The notes under the pieces are model-generated. The model saw nothing but the letters and a program-made list of their open reading frames with translations, did not search any database and was not told the origin of the DNA. From Marinomonas polaris DSM 16579 (GTDB lineage Bacteria > Pseudomonadota > Gammaproteobacteria > Pseudomonadales > Marinomonadaceae): DNA of 64,000 bases. The stretch lies in the NCBI RefSeq assembly GCF_900129155.1, contig NZ_FQVF01000024.1, positions 20,015-84,014 of the forward strand, written 5' to 3'. The translations under genes were made by a program, and so were the position numbers. Numbering within the stretch: the stretch's first letter is position 1; every line of letters begins with the position of its first letter. Below, in pieces: positions 27,534 through 36,074 of the stretch.

Positions 27534-28505
27534 TTAGGAAAAAATTCCTGTTAAGTTTTCATTCATCAAGGTTTGCCATTCTTTATCGAGTGGGGCTTCA
27601 AACAACATACGTTCGCCGTTCAACATTATATCCAGGCGAGTCGCATGCAAACACAAGCGTTTAAAACCAAGGGCCTTTGTTTCTTTTAAAGACTCTGCTG
27701 GAGAATATTTTTCATCGCCAACAATCGGATAGCCAGCATATTGAGTATGAACCCGAATTTGGTGTGTGCGCCCTGTTACCGGCTCACACTCAACCAAACT
27801 ATAGCCTTCAAACTGTCGAACTAACTTAAACCGAGTCAAACTCTCTTTTCCGTCAGTGTGTACTCTTACAACGCGCTCGCCAGATTGCAGTTCATTTTTT
27901 AATAAAGGGGCGTTAACTTGCAATTTTCTTTTAGGCCAGCTGCCATAAACCAATGCAAGGTAAGTTTTTTGCACGCCTTCTTTTTCGCGTAATGCTGTAT
28001 GTAATTCTTTGAGGACTGCGCGCTTCTTAGCGACCATGATCAGACCAGAAGTATCACGATCAAGTCGATGAACAAGCTCAATAAACTTCTCTAGCGGTCG
28101 CATTTGGCGAATAACTTCAACCAGACCGAAACTCAAACCACTGCCACCATGAACAGCTAAGCCAGAAGGTTTATTAATGACGATCAAGCCTTTGTCTTCA
28201 TAGACAATGCGTGATTCTATCTCGCTTTTAAGGCGATCTGACAAGACAGGCTTGTCGGATTCTGGCGCAATAACAATTGGCGCAATACGTACAACATCTT
28301 CATTTTGAAGGCGATAGTCAGGCTTGGTCCGCTTCTTATTGACGCGTATTTCCCCTTTCCTAAGTAAGTTGTAAATCTTGCCTTTCGGAACACCCTTTAA
28401 AAAGGTAACCAAAAAATTATCGATTCGCTGACCCGTATTATTGTCGTCAATTGTGACGTAACGAACCGCGGGACGCTCTGCTGATTTTAGTTCTGAGTCC
28501 GACAT
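27534..28505 (-). CDS. rluC: 23S rRNA pseudouridine synthase RluC
   Basis: This 323-residue enzyme converts uridines 955, 2504 and 2580 (E. coli numbering) of 23S rRNA to pseudouridine. An S4 RNA-binding domain spans about residues 26-85 (GKIYNLLRKGEIRVNKKR), followed by the catalytic domain with HRLDRDTSG, Asp149 being the nucleophile, and the GRTHQIRVH motif. It is divergent from rne, the arrangement common in gammaproteobacteria, which supports RluC over RluD. Confidence 0.95.
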   Translation of the reverse strand: MSDSELKSAERPAVRYVTIDDNNTGQRIDNFLVTFLKGVPKGKIYNLLRKGEIRVNKKRTKPDYRLQNEDVVRIAPIVIAPESDKPVLSDRLKSEIESRIVYEDKGLIVINKPSGLAVHGGSGLSFGLVEVIRQMRPLEKFIELVHRLDRDTSGLIMVAKKRAVLKELHTALREKEGVQKTYLALVYGSWPKRKLQVNAPLLKNELQSGERVVRVHTDGKESLTRFKLVRQFEGYSLVECEPVTGRTHQIRVHTQYAGYPIVGDEKYSPAESLKETKALGFKRLCLHATRLDIMLNGERMLFEAPLDKEWQTLMNENLTGIFS

Positions 28506-28978
28506 AAGCTAAGATTGGTTTCCTTTATAATTGAAGCACTTAGTTTTTACTGTTATATTCACATTCGCAAAGGGTAAGAGGCAACAAAACACCTCGAAGA
28601 TAAGATGCAAGAATTGAATGACAATTGCCGAAGCGACACTTTGGCCCCCTATCTTACCTCTGTAACAGTTAATCTTAAATAATAAACCGCATGATTCGGA
28701 AAAATCCGCTTCAGTGGAAGGAACTCTCATTAAAATTGCTAGGCCGCGCGTTCGCGTTGTTTCGTAAAAGCAAAGAAACGAGACCGGTTAAAGAGACTAT
28801 TTAGTATTGATCACGGCAGCGACCGCATAAAAGCGTTTAAAATAAAATAAACGAATCGCGTACTCCTCTCGCCAGAGAACACTGAATGACTTGCTCTAAT
28901 TCTGAGTCAGATTTATTAATGGTTACCCTATCACTGTTGTGACTCTTTCGTAATCAGCTAACAGAGTTCACACATATA
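28506..28978 (+). promoter_or_regulatory. rne promoter and long 5' leader region
   Basis: The 473 bp between the divergent rluC and rne genes hold no ORF. The part near rne has several short stem-forming stretches, including GCGCGTTCGCG near 28743-28755 and a GTTTCG/CGAAAC-type stem around 28760-28785. In E. coli a ~360-nt rne leader folds so that RNase E limits its own mRNA. This leader has similar length and position, but I could not verify the fold. Confidence 0.45.
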
Positions 28979-31900
28979 ATGATTAGAATGCTTATTAATG
29001 CAACTCAACAAGAAGAGTTGCGCGTCGCCCTAGTAGACGGACAACGTCTATATGATCTAGACATCGAATCCGGTTCACGCGAACAAAAGAAGTCAAATAT
29101 ATATAAAGGCCGCATCACTCGCATTGAGCCGAGTCTAGAAGCTGCTTTTGTTGACTTCGGCGCAGATCGCCATGGTTTCTTACCTTTAAAAGAAATTTCC
29201 AAGACCTACTTTTCCAAAAAATCGAACCATGAAGGCCGAATTAACATCAAAGATGTGTTAAGCGAAGGTCAAGAAGTGATTGTTCAAGTGGATAAAGAAG
29301 AACGCGGCAATAAAGGTGCTGCTTTAACCACTTTCGTTAGCTTAGCAGGTCGTTATTTGGTTTTGATGCCAAACAATCCTCGCGCTGGTGGCATATCTCG
29401 TCGTATCGACGGTGATGACAGATCACACCTTAAAGAAGCTATGTCAGGTTTGAACACGCCAGAAAATGGTGGCCTTATTGTTCGTACTGCTGGCGTTGGT
29501 CGCTCAACTGAAGAATTGCAGTGGGATTTGGATTACCTTGATACTCTATGGTCTTCCATTACTAAAGCCGCATCTGAAAAACCTGCTCCTTTCTTAATCT
29601 ATCAAGAAAGCAACATCGTTATCCGCGCCATTCGCGATTACTTACGTGAAGACATTGGCGAAGTACTGATTGATGAGAAAAGCGCCTACCAAGACGCGAT
29701 CAACTTCGTCATGCAAGTAATGCCGCACTTTAAGTCGCGCATTAAAATGTATACCGACTCAACTCCTCTGTTTAACCGCTTCCAGATCGAAACTCAGATC
29801 GAAACGGCTTTCCAGCGTGAAGTCCGCCTACCTTCTGGTGGCTCTATTGTTATCGATCCGACAGAAGCCTTAGTTTCTATCGACATTAACTCGGCTCGCG
29901 CTACAAAAGGCGGAGACATAGAAGAAACAGCATTACAAACCAACTTAGAAGCCGCAGACGAAATTGCTCGCCAATTACGCCTTCGTGACATTGGCGGCTT
30001 GGTTGTTATCGACTTCATCGATATGACACCAGTACGCAACCAGAAAGAAGTTGAAACCCGCATGAAGAACGCTCTAGAGGCGGATCGTGCTCGCGTTCAA
30101 CTTGGTCGCATTTCTCGCTTCGGTTTGCTGGAAATGTCACGTCAGCGCCTACGCCCTTCCCTTGGTGAAACAAGTGGTATCGTTTGTCCTCGCTGTAATG
30201 GCCAAGGATTCATCCGTGACGTGGAATCTCTAGCGCTTTCTGTACTTCGCCTAATCGAAGAAGAATGCTCTAAAGAGCGCACAGCTCAAATTCGTGCCGT
30301 TTTACCAGTATCTGTTGCAACTTTCTTATTAAACGAGAAACGCACTAACATTGCTAAAATTGAAAAACGTAACAATGTTCATATTATTCTTGTACCAAAT
30401 CCTCATATGGAAACGCCACACTTTGAAGTAGAGCGTATTCGTGATGACAGTACAGTTGTTATGCAAAATGAGAACAGCTACACATTGGTAGAGACACCAG
30501 AGCAGCCGCCATATGAGCCTCGCAAAGCAAATGAAAATGTTCGCCCACAAGCGGCCGTAACCAGCATTGCACCTAAAGCACCAGCTCCTGAGCACACGGC
30601 ACCAGCACAAGCAGCAGCCGTCGCGCCAAAGGCAATCAAAAATGCGCAAAACAAGCCAAGTTTGTTTAAACGCTTCATGACGGCATTGTTTGGCGAAACT
30701 CAAAGCAAGCCAAAACAAAAAACCGTTAGCAAAACGCCTCCTGTAGCGCCTTCACAAAATGATCGTGATACGTCAAGCAAGCCTAACGGCAATCGTGTAA
30801 ACCGAAACAAACGCAATGTTAAGCATCAAAATGCGGACCGTGATGACAACAATGCAGCTGAAAAAAATCGCTCTACTCGTCAATCTCGCCGAGAACAAGC
30901 CGAAGCTAGCACTAAGGGAAGTAATAACAACCGTCGCAACAACCGTGGCAATAAACAAGAAACTCAAGAACCAAGAGTTGAGAAGCAAGAAGCTGCTGTA
31001 AAAGCAACTCCGCGCCAACCACAGAAAGAAGTTCCTGAAGTTAAAGAACGCAAACGCGATCGCAATGATAATCGTCGTCGCAACGGCAAACTAAAAGACG
31101 AAGCTCTAGAAGCTACTAAACTACAAGAGCAAGAAGATGCTGCTTTGGTAGAAGCTGCTCAAAATGCTGAAGTGGAAAACAACGAAAACGGTGATGAACC
31201 TCAACGCCGTTCACGTCGATCACGTCGTTCACGTCGCCCACAAAAAGAAGAAAACAACGTACAGCAAGAAAATGTTGAATCTGAAAACGATGAAGCACAA
31301 TCTACTGAAGTTACTGCGTCGCAAACAGAAGAAGCATCAATCACTTCAGACGTTAAGCATGCAAAAACTGAAGTCGAAGCAAAATCAGCAGACACAACAT
31401 CAGAATCTTCTACAAAAAAGCAGTTGGAGCCTTTGAAGCTGTTGAAGCTGTTGAAGCTGAGAAAGTAGAATCTACTGATGCCGAGCAAGCAACAGAAGAA
31501 ACTAAAGAAAAATCTCCTGAAGCTAAACCTGCAAAACCTAAGATGTCAGTAAAAGCTCAAATGCGTAAAATTGAGCAAGAGACACCGGAAGTTGAAACAA
31601 TTACAACAGAAGAAACCAAAGCAGAACAAGCTGAAGCGGAACCAAAAACAGCAACTTCTACAACAGAGATTCAAGTAGCAACCTCGACTGAAGAACTAGT
31701 GGAAGAAGCAAGTGTAACGGAAGAGATAAAAACCGAAGCACCAGAAAAACCAGCAACAGTAGAAGCCGAGACTGCAGCAATAGAGCTTACACAAGAAGCT
31801 ACTGAAGCTACGACTGATCCAGTCACCTCAGAAACTGCAGCCGTGAATACCTCCGAAACCAAAGTGGAAGAAGAGAAAGTACAAAACACTGCAGGTAGCT

Positions 31901-32151
31901 CAACTCGAACTCCTCGCCGTGGACGTGGCAAACCAGCCACTAAACAAGCAAACACAGAAGCCAAAGCACCGGTAGAATTACCAGCCGCTATTTTGGCTCA
32001 GCAAGAGAAGCTTCGTTTAGAGCAAGAAGAAAAACGCAATGCTGCGACTTCACGTCGACGTGCATCAGCAGGTCGTGTGAAAAACGACCCTAGGATTGCT
32101 CGAGAAGAAGAAAAAGGCTCTGAATCAATTTCAGAAGCCAATGTAGAATAA
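28979..32151 (+). CDS. rne: Ribonuclease E, in two frames joined at a -1 shift
   Basis: The zero frame runs 829 codons to a TAG at 31466-31468; the -1 frame then carries the missing tail to 32151. Joined at the A AAA AAG at 31414-31420, the product is 1057 residues, close to E. coli RNase E (1061). The catalytic half has the S1 domain near residues 35-125, the DNase I-like metal site, and the zinc-link CPRCNG. The tail is rich in charged residues (Arg-rich and Glu/Ala/Thr-rich), the scaffold for the RNA degradosome. The last segment holds the conserved [14 protein letters not shown] stretch. The frame break could be a one-base loss in an A run, a sequencing error or programmed frameshifting. 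RNase E starts mRNA decay and rRNA/tRNA processing. Confidence 0.85.
31414..31420 (+). promoter_or_regulatory. Slippery heptamer A AAA AAG in rne
   Basis: The zero-frame codons are ACA AAA AAG CAG; slipping back one base gives AAA AAA GCA, which opens the frame for the missing tail. The same heptamer directs -1 shifting in E. coli dnaX. I see no strong stem-loop 5-9 bases downstream and no clear Shine-Dalgarno-like stimulator upstream, so programmed use is unproved. An indel in the six-A run would look the same. Confidence 0.5.
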
Positions 32152-32180
32152 AACCTACAGCTTCTCTCTAGGAAATAACA

Positions 32181-32208
32181 AAGAGCCCGCATTATGCGGG
32201 CTCTTTTG
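32181..32208 (+). terminator. Rho-independent terminator after rne
   Basis: Arms AAGAGCCCGC (32181-32190) and GCGGGCTCTT (32196-32205) with a 5-nt loop and T-run. Confidence 0.9.
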
Positions 32209-32277
32209 CAAAAAGAGCACTATGGATTATTTCAACGGATTGATTTGAACATAAATAACGGACAGGTAAAAAAAACA

Positions 32278-33930
32278 ATGATCATTGATTTTTCTCGCTT
32301 TAAAGATTGGACTCTTGTGGGCGATTTATTCGGCGGCGCAACAACCGCTATTGTATCGCTACCTCTCGCATTAGCGTTTGGCGTTGCGTCAGGAGCCGGT
32401 GCAGAAGCAGGACTCTGGGGCGCTATACTCGTCGGCCTATTTGCTGCGATTTTTGGTGGGTCTACCAGCCTAATCTCAGAGCCAACTGGACCAATGACCG
32501 TCATCATGACTGCGGTATTGACCAGTATGATGGCTAGCAGTCCAGAAGGCGGTGTAGCGATGGCTTTTACCGTAGTTATGATCGCCGGCTTATTCCAAAT
32601 CACATTAGGTTATCTGAAGTTAGGTAAATACATAACACTCATGCCATATAGCGTAATCTCAGGATTCATGTCTGGCATCGGCATTATCTTAATCATCTTA
32701 CAAATTGCCCCTTTCTTAGGACACGCATCGCCATCTGGCGGCGTAATGGGAACCTTGACTGCATTACCAACCCTTATTGTTAACTTGAAGTTTTCCGAAT
32801 TATTTCTAGGCCTATTAACATTAGGCGTATTATTTTATCTTCCTAAGCACTGGCGTCGCTACATCCCTCCCCAGCTTGTCGCTTTAGTCGCAATAACTCT
32901 TGTTTCTGTTGTGCTATTTAGTGACTCGGATGTACGTCGTATCGGTGTTATTCCATCTGGCTTACCATCTATCCACTGGCCTCATTTTGAACGTTCAGTA
33001 TTTATTGAAATGATCATCAATGGATTGGTGCTTGGCACTTTAGGTTGTATTGATACTCTGTTAACAGCCGTCATTGCTGATAGCCTAACCCGCAAAGAGC
33101 ACGATTCGAATCGAGAGCTTATCGGTCAAGGCACAGCCAACTTCTTCTCGGGCCTGCTTGGCGGCCTTCCTGGCGCTGGTGCCACTATGGGAACCGTGGT
33201 GAACATACAGTCCGGCGGCAAATCACCACTTGCAGGCATCACAAGAGCCTTAATTCTTTTACTGGTTGTACTTGGAGCATCAGAGCTAATCAGCCCGATC
33301 CCAATGGCCGTGCTTGCTGGCATAGCCTTATATGTAGGGATTAATATTCTCGATTGGAGCTTCTTGAAGCGCGCACACAAAGTTGCCCTCTCGCCAACCA
33401 TAATCATGTATGGCGTAATGGCACTAACCGTGTTTGTTGACCTTATGGTCGCGGTAGGAATCGGCGTCTTTATAGCCAACATAATGACAATAGAAAAACT
33501 CAGCCGACTACAATCAGGAAATGTAAAAGCAATCAGTGATGCTGATGATGACATCCCACTATCTGAGGAAGAAAAATCATTACTAGATCAAGCAGACGGA
33601 AAAGTATTACTTTTCTATTTGTCCGGACCAATGATTTTTGGCGCAAGTAAGGCCATCGCAAAACACCACAATCGGATACATAACTATAAGGCTGTAGTAT
33701 TAGATCTGAGCGCAGTCCCTATGATGGACCTAACTATTGGTCTTGCATTAGAAAACGCCATCAAAGACGCTATAGAAGCAGATTGTGCCGTTTATATATT
33801 TAGTCCCAACGGACAAACCACAGAACGACTTGAAAAATTGGGTGTATTAAACCGATTGCCACACAATGCGTTCTGCGACTCACGAAAATCTGCCTTGATG
33901 CAGGCTGTTAACAACCTACCCAGTACATAA
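32278..33930 (+). CDS. SulP family anion transporter, BicA-like
   Basis: I start at ATG 32278 (MIIDFSRFKDWTLVGDLFGG); an earlier ATG overlaps the rne terminator. The 550-residue protein has about 14 membrane helices with LPLALAFGVASGAGAEAGLW and SEPTGPMTVIMTAV, and a C-terminal STAS domain at about residues 440-545 (VLLFYLSGPMIFGASKAIAK). The BicA-like motifs suggest sodium-dependent bicarbonate uptake; sulfate or other anions remain possible. It is monocistronic, ending in the terminator at 34002. Confidence 0.88.
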   Translation: MIIDFSRFKDWTLVGDLFGGATTAIVSLPLALAFGVASGAGAEAGLWGAILVGLFAAIFGGSTSLISEPTGPMTVIMTAVLTSMMASSPEGGVAMAFTVVMIAGLFQITLGYLKLGKYITLMPYSVISGFMSGIGIILIILQIAPFLGHASPSGGVMGTLTALPTLIVNLKFSELFLGLLTLGVLFYLPKHWRRYIPPQLVALVAITLVSVVLFSDSDVRRIGVIPSGLPSIHWPHFERSVFIEMIINGLVLGTLGCIDTLLTAVIADSLTRKEHDSNRELIGQGTANFFSGLLGGLPGAGATMGTVVNIQSGGKSPLAGITRALILLLVVLGASELISPIPMAVLAGIALYVGINILDWSFLKRAHKVALSPTIIMYGVMALTVFVDLMVAVGIGVFIANIMTIEKLSRLQSGNVKAISDADDDIPLSEEEKSLLDQADGKVLLFYLSGPMIFGASKAIAKHHNRIHNYKAVVLDLSAVPMMDLTIGLALENAIKDAIEADCAVYIFSPNGQTTERLEKLGVLNRLPHNAFCDSRKSALMQAVNNLPST

Positions 33931-34001
33931 GAAAATTACTTAGTGAACCAAAAATACTAAACCGAAAAAAAAACACTAAAATCAAAAAGTTATAGACCAA
34001 A

Positions 34002-34028
34002 AAAAAGCCGCTTTGTAAGCGGCTTTTT
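34002..34028. terminator. Bidirectional terminator between sulP and aceF
   Basis: AAAAAGCCGCTT (34002-34013) pairs with AAGCGGCTTTTT (34017-34028). A-runs and T-runs on both sides let it stop both convergent transcripts. Confidence 0.85.
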
Positions 34029-34058
34029 ATTTATTTAGCTATTCACCAAAGTGGCTCA

Positions 34059-35978
34059 TTAAAGAGACAAGCGACGCACATCACTTAGCAATGAGTTCAA
34101 GAAGGTCATGAAACGACCAGCATCACCACCATTCACAGCTCTGTGGTCATAAGACAAGCACAATGGCAACATTGTACGAGGCTCAAATTCTTTACCATTC
34201 CAACGTGGCTCGATGTCTGCTTTAGAAACACCAAGAATACCTACTTCAGGACAGTTAACGATAGGAGTAAATCCAGTACCGCCAATTGCACCCAAACTAG
34301 AAATAGTAAAACAACCACCTTGCATATCGGCAGGTTTAAGTTGCTTATCAAGCGCTTTCTTAATCAGTTCGCTCGCTTCTTTTGCTATTTGAATCACTGA
34401 CTTCTTATCAGCATCACGCAAAACAGGAACAACCAAGCCAGCAGGAGAATCTACAGCGATACCAATGTGTACATAATGCTTCTGAACATAGCTTTCACCA
34501 TCAGCCATTAGCGACACATTGAAGCTTGGATTCGCAACCATAGCTTGCGCTACCGCTTTAATCAGGAATGGAAGTGGCGTCAATTTAACACCTTGTTTCT
34601 CCATTTCACCTTTCAAGCCTTTGCGGAAGTCTTCAAGATCAGAGATGTCAGCTTTATCAAACTGAGTAACTTGAGGCACAACAAGTGCGTTGCGAACCAT
34701 GTTTTGAGCAGTTAGACGTTGAATCTTACTCATCTTAACAACTTCGACATCACCGAACTTGCTAAAGTCTTGATCAGGCACAGTCGGTAGACCAGAACCT
34801 GTTGCAACACCCGCTGGAGCTGATGCAGCCTTTTGTACAGCAGCTTTCACATAGGCATGCAAATCTTCTTTCGTAATACGACCACGAGGGCCAGTAGGAC
34901 GAACAAGAGATAGATCAACACCTAGCTCACGAGCAAGCATACGCACCGCGGGACCTGCGTGAACTTTCTTAGAAGGTTCAGACAATACAGCAGATTGATC
35001 CGCCGCAGGAGCTGCTTTTGCAGTACTAGCTTTAGGCGCTTCAGCAGAAGCAGGAGCCGCTTTTTCAGCAACCGGCGCAGACGCCGTAACTTCAGAACCA
35101 CCTTCCACTTCAAGCTCGAGAACAAGATGACCTTCAGAAACCTTATCACCAACTTTAATAGAAACAGATTTAACTGTTCCTGATTTCGGCGCAGGGATTT
35201 CCATGGAAGCTTTATCAGTTTCAAGAACGATAATAGAATCGCCCTCTTTAACCTTATCACCAGCCGCTACAGCAACTTCGATAACTTCTACACCTTCCGC
35301 ACCACCAATATCAGGAACTTTAACAGTCTCAACACCACCAGATACAGGCGCTGCAGCCGCAGGCGCTGAAGATTTTGGTGCTTCCGCTTTTTCTTCTGAA
35401 GCTGCAGGCGTAGATGATTCAGTTATTAACATAAGGATGTCAGCACCCTCAGAAACAGTATCACCTACTTTGATCGAAATTTTACCGATCTTGCCTGTAA
35501 ACGGCGAAGGTATATCCATAGATGCTTTATCAGTTTCCAAAACGATCAAAGAGTCACCCTCTTCAACCATATCACCTTCAGCAACACAGACTTCAATAAC
35601 TTCTACGTCAGTCGCACCACCAATATCAGGCACAGAAACTTTTTCTTCACTAGAAGATGATGAAGCTGGAGCAGTCTTCTCGGCAGATTTTGCTGGCGTA
35701 GAAGCTTCTACTGGCGTTTCAGGAGCGGATTTTTCTGCACCTTCAACCTCAATAACAAGAAGCTCATCACCTTCAGAAACTTTATCGCCTTCTTTCACAG
35801 AAATGCTTTTTACTTTACCAGCCATGGAAGATGGAACATCCATGGAAGCCTTATCTGTTTCTAAAACAATAATAGATTGGTCCACTTCAATAATGTCACC
35901 AACCTTAATACTGATCTCGATAATTTCGACATCAGTCGCACCACCAATATCCGGTACTCGAATGATTTCAGTACTCAC
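34059..35978 (-). CDS. aceF: Pyruvate dehydrogenase E2, dihydrolipoamide acetyltransferase
   Basis: This 639-residue E2 has three lipoyl domains (about residues 1-75, 115-190 and 220-295). Each carries LETDKAS with the lipoylated lysine, joined by Ala/Pro/Ser-rich linkers. A small E1/E3-binding domain follows near 335-375 (AGPAVRMLARELGVDLSL), and the catalytic domain ends with SYDHRAVNGGDAGRF. It transfers the acetyl group to CoA in the pyruvate dehydrogenase complex. The start is GTG at 35978 with AAGGAG upstream. It follows aceE by about 95 bp. No lpd gene follows in this window. Confidence 0.96.
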   Translation of the reverse strand: MSTEIIRVPDIGGATDVEIIEISIKVGDIIEVDQSIIVLETDKASMDVPSSMAGKVKSISVKEGDKVSEGDELLVIEVEGAEKSAPETPVEASTPAKSAEKTAPASSSSSEEKVSVPDIGGATDVEVIEVCVAEGDMVEEGDSLIVLETDKASMDIPSPFTGKIGKISIKVGDTVSEGADILMLITESSTPAASEEKAEAPKSSAPAAAAPVSGGVETVKVPDIGGAEGVEVIEVAVAAGDKVKEGDSIIVLETDKASMEIPAPKSGTVKSVSIKVGDKVSEGHLVLELEVEGGSEVTASAPVAEKAAPASAEAPKASTAKAAPAADQSAVLSEPSKKVHAGPAVRMLARELGVDLSLVRPTGPRGRITKEDLHAYVKAAVQKAASAPAGVATGSGLPTVPDQDFSKFGDVEVVKMSKIQRLTAQNMVRNALVVPQVTQFDKADISDLEDFRKGLKGEMEKQGVKLTPLPFLIKAVAQAMVANPSFNVSLMADGESYVQKHYVHIGIAVDSPAGLVVPVLRDADKKSVIQIAKEASELIKKALDKQLKPADMQGGCFTISSLGAIGGTGFTPIVNCPEVGILGVSKADIEPRWNGKEFEPRTMLPLCLSYDHRAVNGGDAGRFMTFLNSLLSDVRRLSL

Positions 35979-36074
35979 AGAAATCTCCTTTGTCTTATAG
36001 ACGCATCAAACTTAAAAACTTATCTAGCTTAGCTACAAACATACACTAAGCCAGATACCTAGCTTGTCAGGTAA

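Noticed and set aside
30329..31298. Minus-strand frames over the rne tail
   Set aside because: Complement of low-complexity Arg/Glu/Lys codons; no family features.
32194..32277. Longer start for the SulP transporter
   Set aside because: The upstream codons overlap the rne terminator hairpin and show no transporter similarity.
35203..36000. Long 265-codon plus-strand frame over aceF
   Set aside because: It is the complement of the repeated lipoyl domains and Ala/Pro/Ser linkers; its protein is Ser/Thr/Ile-rich with threefold repeats and no family match.
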